A stretch of DNA of 64,000 nt from Plotosus lineatus (lineage: Eukaryota; Chordata; Actinopteri; Siluriformes; Plotosidae). The notes beneath the pieces were generated by a model. It made no database searches. It was not told the DNA's origin and was given only the letters and a program-made list of their open reading frames with translations. The position numbers and the translations under genes are program-made. The DNA is taken from assembly GCA_024760905.1 (NCBI GenBank), contig CM045732.1, positions 52,563,496 to 52,627,495 of the forward strand, written 5' to 3'. Numbering within the stretch: the stretch's first letter is position 1; the number at the start of each line of letters is the position of its first letter. This document shows positions 1-12,982 of this stretch, one piece after another.

Positions 1-1053
1 GCGAGTTGTATATCCATGCAGGTGGCAATGGAATTGGAAACTTGTCCTTGAAAGGCAAATCTCAAAGCATGCGTGTGTTCTGGAGTGATGGAAACATGGA
101 AATAGGCCCTGCACACAGAGCCATTGGTGTGAACCAATCCCTTGTTCGCACAGCAGGAACCACCTCGGCCAGCTAACGTCTCATACGTTAGAGGGAAGGT
201 TCTTTACATTAGATTCAACTCTTTTAAATATTGAACTTGGTGAACTACTGTGGCTTCCTACTAAACATAAATACATAATAAGTATAACTCTGTTTTATTT
301 GTTGTGAGATCTTCTGTTTCAGTCATGCCTCTGTCCAAGAGGGAGCAGGTAGACGACCAAATTAGGCAACACGCAGGATTGAACATGTCTCATTTAATAG
401 CACGATTAACAGCGATATTTCAGATTGATTCTGCCCTTACTAATCACATGGATGATAGTTCGAGTCATCCAGTATTATTGAGGCCAGATGGTGTTGTGAG
501 TACAAAAGTGCATACACGTGTCCTTGGCTTCTATGATGTTTAAGCTCTGTACTGTTTAAACATTTAGCAGTTATCATCCACACCCATGTTGGGTTGTGCC
601 CCGCTCGTGAATCCAGATCCACTCTGTTTAGATTCAGAATAGCAGGCTGTACAACATTGTTCTTCATGCACTGAACATGCTCAGACAACGTTTCTGGGTT
701 TCAACTGATGTTTGCTCAGGTCGAGGTTTATCAACCGGTAAAAGGAAATCGGCCGATGTCCTGAATATTTGGATTGACCGGGTTTTTCCTTTTGCTTCCC
801 GAATGCAACCGGTACAGAATTGATGCTTAAATAGTGAAGGAGTGCTTCAGAGAACATAAAAAAATTATTTTCAAACTTGAACTGGCACCAGTTCTGACCT
901 TAAAACTACACTCATGCCTCGGTTTTACGGACTTCGCTTTAACAGATTTCGGATGCAACGTACAAAATCTGTAGCTTTCGACTAGGCCGGATCGTCTGGA
1001 CGCGCGCCGTTGTTTCCGAAAGTGACTTGCCAGATGACCGAACTGGCTTGAAG
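1..1053. other. Intronic or upstream DNA, no gene recognised
   Basis: Lies upstream of the first ralgapa2 exon seen. The + frame 3-176 is open and ends in TAA, but it has no start codon, no family resemblance I can name and no obvious splice acceptor. A somewhat CpG-rich patch sits at about 985-1020. Nothing else is supported. Confidence 0.5.
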
Positions 1054-1510
1054 AAATCTCGCGCAGTTAAATCTATTCATCTATTTTCAATGTCACATCA
1101 CTGTGGCGCGAAGCGGAGAGCCAGTCCTTTCTGTATGCGTGCGGATCCGATACCTTGAAACTCTAATTTTATTGGACTCACACGCTGCAGTGTTTATGTG
1201 ACAGGAAGCGTGTCCCAAGTTTTGGCAATCAGCTGCTCTGCGGGTTGAAGTTTTTCCATGTCTGTCCATTTGTGTTTGCTTGCCAGCTGTGCTTGGCTTC
1301 GTGGAAATGAGCTGATCAAAACAAGCGAGATTTATCTCTTTACTCAAAAACAACACGTGCAGTCTGTGGCTGTTGTTATAAACTTATAAAATTAGAGTTT
1401 CAAGGTATCAGACACACCCACATACTGGCGTACAGAAAGTATTGGCTCTCCGCGGCGCCACAGTGACGTGTCATTGAAAATAGATGTATAGATTTAAATG
1501 TGCGAGATTC
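1054..1510. mobile_element. Foldback MITE with about 110-base inverted ends
   Basis: The left arm (about 1055-1170) and the right arm (about 1388-1508) are inverted copies of each other. Shared stretches read inward from both ends are ATCTCGC, TTTAAATCTAT, ATCTATTTTCAATG, CACTGTGGCGC, CGGAGAGCCA, then CTTTCTGTA and ATACCTTGAAACTCTAATTT. The roughly 210-base core shows no coding potential. Superfamily undetermined, because no clear target duplication is seen. Confidence 0.65.
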
Positions 1511-1627
1511 ATCTTTTTTTTGTTTTACTTGATGGCTTTTTTTGTATTTTTATTTAAATGATAGAGAAATTATGTATTAGTTATTCTGTTAAGATAGGTC
1601 ACCTGATTTATCTGAGAGCCAGATACA

Positions 1628-1678
1628 GTCATCAAAACAACCACATCTGGCTCGCGAGCCACAGGTTCCCGACCCCTG
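1628..1678. mobile_element. hAT-like terminal fragment
   Basis: Contains TGGCTCGCGAGCCACAGG followed by TTCCCGACCCCTG, which read in reverse is CAGGGGTCGGGAACC, a typical hAT-type inverted terminus. A related end lies at 2724-2802. The partner terminus was not identified. Confidence 0.45.
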
Positions 1679-1706
1679 AGATATATATATATATATATAT
1701 ATATAT

Positions 1707-2321
1707 AGTCGGCCCCCAACTTACGAAGACCCCTGTGTACGAAATTCCCAGTTTACGAAAAACATTTTCCTGCGTTTCCGTCCCCGAGATACGAAACAAC
1801 CCCCTCTTACGAAAAGAAATTCAAATGCGCCAATCAAAATTTCACATGACACGCGAGTTGTTCTCTCATTGGCTGTCTCTCCAAATCCCGCCCCGCTGGC
1901 CTCCCAGATAGAGACAGAAGGAAGCTTCACTCTTTAGTTTTTAGTTAAGTTTTTTAACTTGTTTTAATTCAGTAAATGTTTAATAAATGTGGGTGCATTT
2001 GAGCTCATCTGGAATTCCAATCCCTCAAGGAATCAAATTAAAGTTGAGTTTGTCAAGCAGGGAATGCGCTTTGAATTCACTTGTGCTGCTGTGAGGGAGA
2101 GAGACGGACAGAGAGACGGACAGAGAGATGGACAGACAGAGAGATAGAAGGAATAATGCTTTAGTTTTTAGTTTAGTTTTTTTAAGTTGTTTTAATTCAG
2201 TAAATGGTCAAGCAGGGAATGCGCTTTGATTTCCATGTCTTGTGGGCATGGCCTGCAAAGCTAGAATAAACATGTGCATTGTAATGTGTGTGTGTGTGTG
2301 TGTGTGTCTGTGTGTGTGTGT

Positions 2322-2365
<44 letters not shown>

Positions 2366-2659
2366 ATAAAAATGTTGAATAATGGTTTAATTAATAAATG
2401 TGTTAATGAAATGGTTTAATATGTTAATAAAATGTTTAAATGGTTTAATAAATAATTTTCTTTTACTTTTAACACTTATTTCATACAAAATTGGTGTACT
2501 TTTATCATTTTTAAAGGGTTTATGGGGTTTATCCAGTCCAAAGACTGGATCCTTGGAATGAATTAGGCGTTTAACATGTAAGATGCAATCCCTACTTATA
2601 AAACCGCTATACGAAAAGGGCTCTGGAACGGATTAATTTCGTAAGTGGGGGGCCGACTG
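1707..2659. mobile_element. Tigger-like MITE, family A copy 1
   Basis: Ends AGTCGGCCCCCAACTTACGA (left) and, in reverse complement, CAGTCGGCCCCCCACTTACG (right), followed by TA at 2660. The interior carries a CCAAT/GC-box module (1868-1900), two repeats of a TTTTAATTCAGTAAATG segment (around 1963 and 2188), a purine-rich tract and a long TG array (2285-2363). No coding region. The second copy is at 30736-31546 in inverse orientation. Confidence 0.75.
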
Positions 2660-2669
2660 TATGTGTATA

Positions 2670-2723
<54 letters not shown>

Positions 2724-2802
2724 TAATATGGCTCTCAGAGGATTAGATTTTAAAATATGTCTTTTTTGGGTTCTCTTAGTCAAAAAGGTTCTCGACCCCT
2801 GA
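2724..2802. mobile_element. hAT-like terminal fragment
   Basis: Starts with ATGGCTCTCAGAGG and ends AAAGGTTCTCGACCCCTG, related to the fragment at 1628-1678. The TA/TG arrays and MITE A lie between the two, so one hAT fragment may have been split by later insertions. Inference only. Confidence 0.4.
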
Positions 2803-4375
2803 TCTTATGGTATACATTTACAGAGTATAGATACAGTATTTACATTTGCAGATTACATAGTGTGCTTAAGTAAAAGTTTTTCGTGATGTAATTGTTGAAA
2901 TATATGGAATCAGAAACTTCGGACAATCGGGTACGTCGGTCCAGTGTTACCCCCATTAATCTGTTAAACCGAGGCATGAGTGCAATGAAACTGTTTGGAA
3001 TGTGTTGGAGAAACCTTTATGGAGTGGAACTAAACATGGATGGAAATAAATGCTGTTGTATAAATTTGTTGATTAATACTGTGGTGATGTGCCGTTACAA
3101 GGCTTAAAGGCATCCAGCAAAGGATTAGAGTGTGTGATTTTGTTGTTGTTGTTGTTTTTCCAGGCAGTGTATATGCATAAGCTCAGCTAATGACAGGTTT
3201 CACTTGGCCAGACACTTTTGTTGTTATCAGCAAGCTCCTGGCAGAATTCTGTTTACTAATTTTGCAGTGAAATGTTGTCAAATTTCTAGAGTTCACTAAA
3301 TTTGATGGTTTTCTGGCTCAGACCAGATGTTTAAGCAAAATCATTTTTGAGCAGCCTGAATTTAGTATTTTGGGAAGGCGCCCCAATTTTCTCAGCATGT
3401 AGCTGAGAGTTTCAAAATAATTCTCAGATACTCCTTCAGTATTTCACTCCTTTGTTTATCCACACTCAGGAATTACTTTATGATCGGATTAAGTGCCTAC
3501 TTGTTATGACCCTAACAATACCTCTGGTCCTTGTGGCTAAATGTTTTTTATTCACTTATCATCAGAAAATGGGGAAGCAGAAGCTAGTCCAAATGACTCT
3601 GGGTGGCAGGTGGGTACACAATGAAGAGCTCGCCAGACCATTGCAGGGCTAACACAGACACATGAACATTCTCAATCACATTTGCACATTGTGGAAATTC
3701 AGAGTAGCCATTTAGTCTAATGTACATGTCTTTGTGCTGCAGAAGGAAACTAGAGGTACCCAAAGGCCCTTGATGGTCATGGTGCTCCCAACCCATAATC
3801 TTGCTTGTTTGTGGTTGCCACATCAGTGTCACTGATAGTTCGTCAGATTCCAGTTCATGGTACACCTGTGTCATGGTGGTTCCAGAGTTGTTTCAAACTA
3901 TCTGAACTGATTTAATGTCTGCTAACTGTGACCGGTTTCTCAGAGCTTTTACTTCCAAACAAACCCTTTCTTACATTAGCACAGCGAAGATACCAGCTAA
4001 AGTCATGATCACTAGCAAGAAATTAAGAGGTCTTGACCTTCACAAGTAAAAGTAATTTTAGAACTTGAGCTCTGGTGAAAATTCCAAGCTGGTCTAAGAG
4101 TAATTCTAATTCTGAATTAATTTCAGAAAACCCATAATATATGAATAATTGTGCAACAAATTCTTGTTTTTTGTTTACTAATAAAGTTGCATGTTGTACA
4201 GTCATTCTGCCCCAGAAGAACAACAGTTGGCATTTGTAATTTATTTCTGTAAAGCTGCTATGTGATGGCTGTCTTGCTGTTCTTAAAGGCCTTATAAATA
4301 AGTTATACTTTGTGATTTAATGTTTTGCAGCGTGCAATTATTTGCATAACTATGTGTTCCTTTGTACTTCTACAG
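2803..4375. other. Intron sequence, nothing recognised
   Basis: AT-rich single-copy-looking DNA before the first exon. Several short open frames (for example 3452-3652 and 3584-3874) lack family resemblance and overlap each other on opposite strands. No exon with the expected N-terminal RALGAPA sequence was found. Confidence 0.5.
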
Positions 4376-4486
4376 ATATTACAGAACGACAAGAACTGAA
4401 GACGTTTTTCGAGACCAACTGCTCACAGATTTATTTTATCTTCTATGAAAATTTTGTTACACTGGAAAGTAGCTTAAAGCAAAAAG
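4376..4486 (+). CDS. ralgapa2: ralgapa2 exon (first in window)
   Basis: Acceptor AG at 4374-4375 and donor GTAAGC at 4487. It opens with two bases completing a split codon and ends with one base of the next. It reads [20 protein letters not shown] then [11 protein letters not shown], the conserved N-terminal helical block after the first coding exon of RALGAPA proteins. The exon with the initiator Met should be upstream; I found nothing like it in 1-4375. Confidence 0.93.
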
Positions 4487-6778
4487 GTAAGCTTTTTGTT
4501 TACGTCTAACTTTAAGTCTAAGTTAAAGTTTGTGAATGTGGCTTGGTGCGTGTTACATTTAGATATGAAGTATTTAGTGTGCACTTCAGCATTCTGATCT
4601 GGAACATGAAATAATTACAATCGGATGTTTCTAGAAGCCGAGGTTCGAAGAATACAGACCAGCTCTATGGATTCGATCAAACATGAAATTAAAACGACAA
4701 GAAATCGTAGTATGCTGCTTTATTACATGGCAACCATATTACACGTAATCTGATTGGCTGTTAAGCAGGCTGCAATGCCCCAGTAAGCATGTGGCAATAA
4801 TGTTTTGTTTGTTTGTTTACTATCACTTGGTCAAAATACAAACTTCAAATAAAACCATTTCTTTGTTCAGTTTTTTTTTTTTTTTTTTGCTTCTTATTTA
4901 AAAAAAGTCTCACAGTCTGTTCACTGCTGGTATCTTTTTCACATGGGTGGATGAGAAACATTCAGAGAGGCAGTTCCACCATCCTGAAGAGTTTGAATGA
5001 AAAAGCAACTCTGGTGGCGTTATAAATCATGAAAAGAACAACAGCCAGGAAGAGTTATTATAGTTTATCTTGGAACAAAAAAGTGAAAACAGTTTAAAAA
5101 AAAACAAGACTTCCAGTGACATGAATGCTTTTCACCAATATCTTAAAACAACTATTAAACAGAACATGGACCTTCTAGGCTTACACTTTCAAGAACTCTG
5201 ATATATATATTTTTTGTGATGTATATTTTTGAGGAGAATGAACACTGGAAGAAACTTGCGTCAGTGTGGAGAGCTGATTCTACCCAGCAGAGTTTGTGGC
5301 TCTGAACTTCCGGCATGTAGTTTTTTGGGGTTTTTTGGGTAGTATTACAAAAACGGCCATATTGTAAATAAAATATTAATCTGGTTACTTTATTCAGTAG
5401 AAGGAAATTCAAGACATCAGCTCAAAGCATTCGGCTCAGTACATTAAAGCCACAGTCCTTTAATTTCCTTGTACTGACCTCATGCTTGGTTAATGTGTCT
5501 TATGTATGTTACATGTAGTATATTGTATGTTTGTAAGTAACATAACAGTGACATTTATAACAGTTAAAGCCTTTTCCTGAAAGCAGCTGTAATCTATTGT
5601 TTAATGCATGAGATGTCTTACATAGAGTGCTGATCATTCTAAATGGCAAAAAGGTATCAAACATTAGCGAACATTGTGAGCTTTTGAATTATTCAAACTC
5701 ATACTCAGACTGTTTGTGAGAGCTCAGTTATGATAAATGGCAGGGAATGTGCTCAGCCGAGCTAGCAGCCCTGAGCTCCCTTATTTGACGGTAAAAATGC
5801 TTTTGTTTTTCATGTTGTCATGTTTCAAAGCGGCAGTGGTGGTCTAGTGGTATAGGGTGCTGGATCGCTGATCCAAAGGTTGGGGGTTCAAGTCCCACTC
5901 TCCACAAGGTTGTCACTGTCCCCCCAGTGCAGCTAACTGGGTTATCAAAGGCGGGCCATGTCTCTTACTGTCTATGGTGAGAGGCATGTAAAAGAACCAT
6001 TGCTGACTTTCGTAAAGAGTAGGCTGCAAAGTCGTCAGCATGTTTCTGTCCCTTGCTTAAAAAGGGTTTTGACAGGAAGGGCATCCGACGTAAAAACCTC
6101 TGCCAAATCAAACGTGCGAATCAGTTGATTCGCTGTGGCGACTCCCGAGTAAAAGGGAAAAAGCCGAAAGGAAGACAGACAGTTGTCATGTTTCAAAGCA
6201 AAACTACATAACGCTAGTGAAGACTGAATCTTTATGTTAATAAATTAGTTGTTGTATATAATTCACAATGCAAATGTACTGTTGGTCAGCCCAAAGCATC
6301 TTCCTATTAAAGAAGCATGTACGTATAGATATAATGTGGTATTACATTAAATAACTAAATAGTATGAGTCATTTTAAACACTCATGCTTGAAGCATCTAG
6401 ACCAATTGATGACATAAAGAACAAAAGTATGGTGGGTTTTGTAAAGTTGATGTCATGAAGAAAATAATCAGCAACGACAGACTGTAGTTGAAGTTTATTT
6501 ACCTCCTGAATTGCTTTGGAAAGAAGCTTTGGAAACAATAGCACAGAGGAGCGTAAACCTCCAAATTCAGCAATTTTGTATGTTATTCAAAATGTTAAAA
6601 TTGTCCAGTCTCACAATATTAAAGAATCCTTTAAAGCATTCCTAAATTCAGAATTTGATCCAGATCATCTGTAAATTCTAATGGAGTCTATGTCTTCCAA
6701 TGCCTGATCACTGACAGAAATTTAATGAAAACTTAACATAAATGTTTGTGTAAATTTGCGAATAAATAAACACACAAA

Positions 6779-6819
<41 letters not shown>

Positions 6820-9800
6820 GGCCCTGCATGATGACCCTGTAGTGGACTGCTGAGCAGTTCAGGGTGTTCCCTGTCCTCACTTAGAGTCAGTTGTCATAGG
6901 CTTCATTCTCCTGTGAATAAATAATTTACTATAAATCTGGATCTGTAAGCTGTCTTGGCAGAGCTGGTGTTATTGTTCTAATTCCGTTTGACCAATCAAA
7001 ACACAGAAGTCTTCATGTATTTAATTTAAGTTTTCTGCTTAAAAAAAGTCAAAGTCCATTGTTCATTTTCTTCATATTTGGGAACTGAACTTGAATTTCT
7101 CTTTCAGGGAACAAATCTCATCGGGAGGAGCTGGACTCCATCCTGTTTATTTTTGAAGTAAGTTTTACATGTTATTATTTTATTAAGGATCATTATCGTT
7201 GAAATAATATTATCCATTCAATTTAACGAACGTAGCACACCTCAGCCTTTCTGTCGCCCTCATTTGTTTAAAAGTACATCACACACTCATTTCCTTGAAA
7301 CCTATTGTAGATTAAGCAGAAGTGAATATTGGTCTGTAAACTCTGAGCGTACATGTCATTAAATGACTGAATAATGAGGATGCACAGTTGTTAGTAGTTT
7401 CCTCTCGGGATATGATGAACAGTGTGACATTCGTCCTGATTACATGTCTAGTGTGTCTAGTCATGGTAATGTTTTACTTTGCTCTGTAGTGCGAGATCAG
7501 CAAATATGTTTTGTCGACCTTTGTGTTCTTTTACCTGTACAAATAAGTAGTTTGAGCCCGAGGCAGCTATAACGGGTTTGCTTCTTAACACGGAAGGCAC
7601 ATTATTTGGTTTTAGTTGTTCACAATGTTGGTAAAAACATGATTGGCTTTTTTTCTTCTGGCATTATGAAGGTGCTTCAGTTCAATCAGCAGGTGTGTTT
7701 TACTGTCTCTCTCCTCCTGGAGGTACAGTCATCCTGTGTTTTTGTCCCCTGGCTGAAATGGCAGCTCTAGTTTCCAATACAAACAGACAGAATGGCAGGC
7801 ACAGCCTTCTCCGGTTACATTTACAGAGAGAGAGCGAGTTGAAAAATGCACTGTGGTCATAAGGGGACTGTTTGCACCGTGTCAACAGAGGGCGACTGAA
7901 AAGGTCATCGGGGAGAAACGGGAGTGTTCCGTGTCTGCATTCCCAACATCAGACTGCACCCCCCACACACACACACACAAACCTTTTTGTTTTGTTAAGA
8001 ATTCATAAGTAATCAAAATGTGACACTGATATGTACAGAATTTTCGAGACTGACAGCGTCACAGGAATTCCAAAATCAACGAGATCCCAAAAACAACCAA
8101 AGTAACGAACTACAAGTTGAACTCGGTAGCAATGCGCAATAGGAAATTGCTAACCCAAAAAAGTGTTTGAGGTTTATTTGTCTGTTTGTTAAATATTAGA
8201 AAAAAGTGTCTTGTGCAGCACAGTGGCAAAGTGATCAACATGTCTGCTTCGCTGTAAGAAGGTCCTAGTTTAGAGTCCCAGGCTCGGGCTGCTCTGTGTG
8301 GAGTTATGATGTTGTCCTCGTACCTTTGTGGGTTCCTCCAGATACTCTGATTTTCTCCTCCAGTCCAAGGACATGAACATTAGGCTAATTAGCTGTGACA
8401 AATTGGCCACAAATGTGAGGCGTGCGTGCGTGCGTGGAGTGGCGTGCGTGCGTGGAGTGGCGTGCGTGCATGTGCACGCGCTGGCTCTGTGATGGGCAGG
8501 CTAACTATTAGGGGTGTTACCCTTCCTTTTTCCAGTGTTTGTTGGGATAGGCTCCAGCCTTGCTGGGACCCTTTCAGGAATATGTGGTTCGGCACATGAG
8601 TGAGTAATCAGAGGGTGTTTCCTATGGCACATGTTCTGAGGAACTACCATCTGTTATCTGACTGACACCAGTGATTGGAGATGCTGCTGGTTTGTATCAA
8701 GTCAGTATTGTTTTACTGTGATTGATAGTCCTGTCAGTCATTGAAAGTTCAGTGTCGTTCAACAATGCACATCCCCACTTTTCATTCATGAAAATGTTTC
8801 TTGTCATAAATTCATATCTGACTCTCATTGACTTTACATGTTCAAAACATGTTCACGGAATATTTTGGCCTACCGGGAGCATACAGAAGTGGAGGAAGAC
8901 TTGAGGAATAACTACGGAATCACACAGAATGATACGGAAGATGAGGGAATAATTGCGTAACGTTTGCGAATGACAACATTTTTGCTTCCGTAAGTCTGCC
9001 ATGCTCCAGTGAAATGGGTATTAAAGACACATCATAAACATTAAAAAACGGCTGTTTTAAGTAAATTCTGAATTATTATATACCGAGCCACAAATATGGT
9101 TAGAACCGTGCCATTCCTCTGAACGCCATATCATGTGAGCTTAAGATCAGAAAAACAAAACTTTTGGTTTAAAACCAATTAATTAAATTAAAACTGAAAT
9201 AAATAATGTACCAACTCGGCTAATTTCTAAAAACAAGTCAAAACATTTCTTCTTATTATTTTATACACTTGATTTCATTTGTTATAAATATAAAAATCAA
9301 CAGTTGCGCTATTTGCTGACAGAGAAACACAGGATTGTTCCTAGATGACACTGTTGCTTCATCTTCATTTGTGAGTGTCTTTATCCTCTCAGTGTAATGC
9401 ACTAGTATGCTATCACTAGATTTGCTCATACACAATACAGTGGTACCTCACCGATCCCAAGTCCGGATAAATGCAGAGGTTGCGTCAGGAAGGGCATCAG
9501 GCGTAAAACTAATGCCAAATAAAATACTACTTCTTCTTCTTTTCCTATCGGCTTTTTCTTCAGGGGTCACCACAGCGAATCATCTGCCTCCATCTCACCC
9601 TATCCTCTGCATCTTCTTCTCTTACACCAACTGCCTTCATGTCCTGCTTCACCACATCCGTGAATTGTCTCTTTGGTCTTCCTCTGGGCCTTCTGCCTGG
9701 TAGTTCCAACCTCAGCATCCGACTACCTATATAAATATATATGAGTCAAAACAAAGAAATTCATACCGGATCGGTCGAGGCCCGGGTTAACAACGACCGC

Positions 9801-12800
9801 CATCAGTGCTGTTAACCAACAGGGTGCTGGTGGAAGATGGACTACTGTTGGCCGAACACGTCAAAGAGGGAGAGGTGGGAGGCGTGTCCGTTGGCAGAGA
9901 GAGAAGAGGAACGGCATGAGTCTAGGACTGAAAGTAGGGACTTGAATGTTGGAACTATGACAGGAAAAGGTCGAGAGCTGGATGACATGATGCAGGGGAG
10001 GAAGGTGGACATACTCTGTGTTCAGGAGACCAGGTAGAAAGGTAGCAAGGCTAGAAGCTTAGGAGCAGGGTTTAAGCTGTTTTTTCATGGTGTGAATGGG
10101 AAGAGAAATGGAGTAGGAGTCATCTTGAAAAAGGTGTTGGTCAGGAATGTTCTAGAAGTGAAAAGAGTGTCAGACAGAGTGATAAGTCTCAAGTTAGAAA
10201 TTGAAGGCATGATGTTCAGTGTTGTTAGTGCTTATGCCCCACAGGCAGGATGTGAGCTAGAAGAGAAGAGAGATTCTGGAGTGAGTTAGATGAAGTGATG
10301 CAGAGTACCTCCAGAGGTGAAAGAGTGGTCATTGGGGCAGACTTCAATGGACATGTCAGTGCAGGAAACAGAGGGGACGAGGAAGTGATGGGCAGGTTTG
10401 GTATCCAGGACAGGAACACAGAATGACAGGTGTTGATAGATTTTGCAAAAATGATGGAAATGGCTGTGGTGGTCTCTTTCTTCCAGAAGAGACAGGAGCA
10501 TAGGGTGACTTATAAAAGCGGAGGTAGGAGCACGCAGGTAGACTGCATTTTGTGTAGGCGATGTCATTTGAAGGAAGTCAGGACTGCAAAGTAGTAGTGG
10601 GGAGAGTGTTGCCAAACAGCATGGGATGGTGGTGTGCAGGATGACGCGGATGGTGAGGAAGGTGACAAAGGCAGAGCAGAAGACAAAGTGGTGGAAGCTG
10701 AAAAAGGAAAAGTGTCGGGTTGTCTTCAAGGAGGAGTTGAAACAGGCTTTGTGTGTTCAGGAAGTGCTTCCAGATGACTGGACAACTACAGCTAATGTGA
10801 TCAGGGAGACAGGAGAATACTTGGTGTGTCATCTGGAAAAAGAGTAGATAAGGAGACTTGGTGGTGGAATGAGGAAGTGCAGGAGTGTGTACAAAGGAAG
10901 AGGTTAGCGAAGAAGAAGTGGGACATTGAGAGAACTGAAGAGAGTAAACAGGAGTACAGGGAGACACAGCGTAAGGTGAAGGTAGCAGTGTCAAAGGCCA
11001 AACAGAAGGTGTATGATGACTTGTATGCTAGGTTGGACAGTAAAGAGGGAGAAAATGGTTTATACAGGTTAGCACAGCAGAGAAATAGAGATGGTAAGGA
11101 TGTGCAGCAAGTTAGAGTGATTAAGGGCAGAGAGGGAAATGTATTGACTGATGACAGAAGTGTGCTGCGAAGATGGAAAGAGTACTTTGAAGAGCTGATG
11201 AATGAGGAAAATGAGAGAGAGAAAAAAGAATAGAAGAGGTGACTGTTGAGGACCAGGAAGTAGCAAAGATCAGTAAGCGTGAAGTGAGGAGGGCATTGAA
11301 GAGGATGAAGAGTGGAAAGACAGTTGGTCCTGATGACATACCGGTGGAGGTCTGGAAGTGTCTAGGAGAGGTAGCAGTAGATTTCCTGACAAGAACATTC
11401 AACAAGGTCTTAGAGAGTGAGAGGATGCTGGAGGAATGGAGGAGAAGTGTGCTTGTGCCCATTTTTAAGATCAAGGGAGACGTGCAGAGTTGTGGCAACT
11501 ACAGAGGGATAAAGTTGATGAGCCATACGATGAAGTTATGGGAAAGAATAGTGGAAGTTAGACTAAGGGCAGAGGTCAGCATTTGTGAGCAAGAGTTTGG
11601 TTTCATGCCAAGAAAGAGCACCACAGATTCAGTGTTTGCCTTGAGGATGTTAATAGAGAAGTGCAGAGAAGGTCAGAGGGAGCTGGATTGTCCCTTTGTG
11701 GATCTGGAGAAAGCATATGACAGGGTGCCTAGAGAGGAACTGTATTATTGCATGAGGAAATCTGGAGTGGCAGAGAAGTATGTTAGAGTGGTGCAGGACA
11801 TGTATGAGAGATGTAAGACAGTGGTGAGGTGTGCTGTCGGTGTGACAGAAAAGTTTGAGCCCCTTCTTGTTTGCTATGATGATGGACAGGCTGACAGACG
11901 AGGTTAGACAAGATTCCCCATGGACTATGATGTTTGCAGATGACATTGTGATCTGTAGTGAGAGCAGAGAACAAGTGCAGGAAAATCTATAGAGGTGGAG
12001 GTATGCCCTGGAAAGGAGGGGAATGAAGGGTAGCCTCGGTAAGACAGAATACATGTGTATGAACAACAAGGACCCAAGAGGAACGGTGAGGTTACAGGGA
12101 GCAGAGATAGGAAGGCGGAGGATTTTAAGTACTTAGGCTCAACAGTGCAGGGCAATGGAGAGTGTGGAAAAGAGGTGAAGAAGCGTGTGCAGGCAGGTTG
12201 GAATGGTTGGAGAAAAGTGTCCGGTGTGATGTGTGATAGGAAGGTATCGGCAAGAATGAAAGGAAAAGTGTACAAGACTGTAAAGGAGGAAACTGAGGAA
12301 AAGACAGGAGGCAGAGCTGGAGGTAGCAGAGATGAAAATGTTGCGGTGCTCTTTGGGAGTAACGAGGATGGATAGGATCAGGAATGAACACATCAGAGGG
12401 ACAGCACATGTAAGATGTTTTGGAGACAAAGTCAGAGAGGCTAGATTGAGATGGCTTGGACATTTACAGAGGAGGGATAGTGAGTATATTGGTTGTAGGA
12501 TGCTGAGGAAGACTAACGAGACGATTCATGGGTGTGGTGAAGGAGGACATGAAGGCAGTTGGTGTAAGAGAAGAAGGTGCAGAGGATAGGGTGAGATGGA
12601 GGCAGATGATTCGCTGTGGCGACCTCTGAAGGGAACAGCCGAAAGGAAAAGAAGAATACAACGGCACCTCACCTTTCGAAATTAATCCGTTCCAGAAGTG
12701 GTTTCGTAACCTGGATTTTTCATAAGTTGAACCGCATTTTACATGTAAAACACGTGATTCGTTCCAAGGCTCCCAATACTACCCCTAAACCTTTTAAAAT

Positions 12801-12934
12801 AATAAAAGCATACCTTTTAAGGCCTCCTTCTGCTTCAATATCGAACCGATGTTAGATGGGTTTGTCCATATTCCTTTGCGATATCACTCAACTGCACGCC
12901 ACGGGCCCACTTCTTCTTTTCACTTGCACCGGGA

Positions 12935-12982
<48 letters not shown>

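Larger units (their letters stand above)
9453..12662 (+). mobile_element. RTE-like LINE, nearly full length, nested in MITE B
   Basis: Flanked by GGTACCTCACC (9442-9452) and GGCACCTCACC (12663-12673), an 11-base target duplication with one mismatch, both copies being MITE terminal sequence. The 5' part has GGTTGCGTCAGGAAGGGCAT and CATACCGGATCGGTCGAGG. The 3' end is GATTCGCTGTGGCGACC ... AACAGCCGAAAGGAAAAG. The coding region is broken (listed separately). Clade assigned from coding resemblance to the abundant fish endonuclease-RT elements; RTE is likely but not proven. Confidence 0.85.

Noticed and set aside
3..176. 58-codon open frame at the window edge ending in TAA
   Set aside because: No start codon, no recognised family and no splice acceptor; an open stretch of this length is expected by chance across six frames.
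985..1020. CpG island promoter of ralgapa2
   Set aside because: The CpG-rich patch is only tens of bases long and no first exon follows it before 4376.
5832..5905. tRNA gene
   Set aside because: A and B boxes are present but it is a SINE head with a LINE-derived tail and an 18-base target duplication. No tRNA cloverleaf end or independent gene is supported. The same applies to 20335-20412, 26525-26588 and 52500-52559.
10225..12463. Long open frames on the minus strand across the LINE
   Set aside because: They are antisense reading frames of a purine-rich LINE coding region; the sense strand carries the endonuclease and RT motifs.
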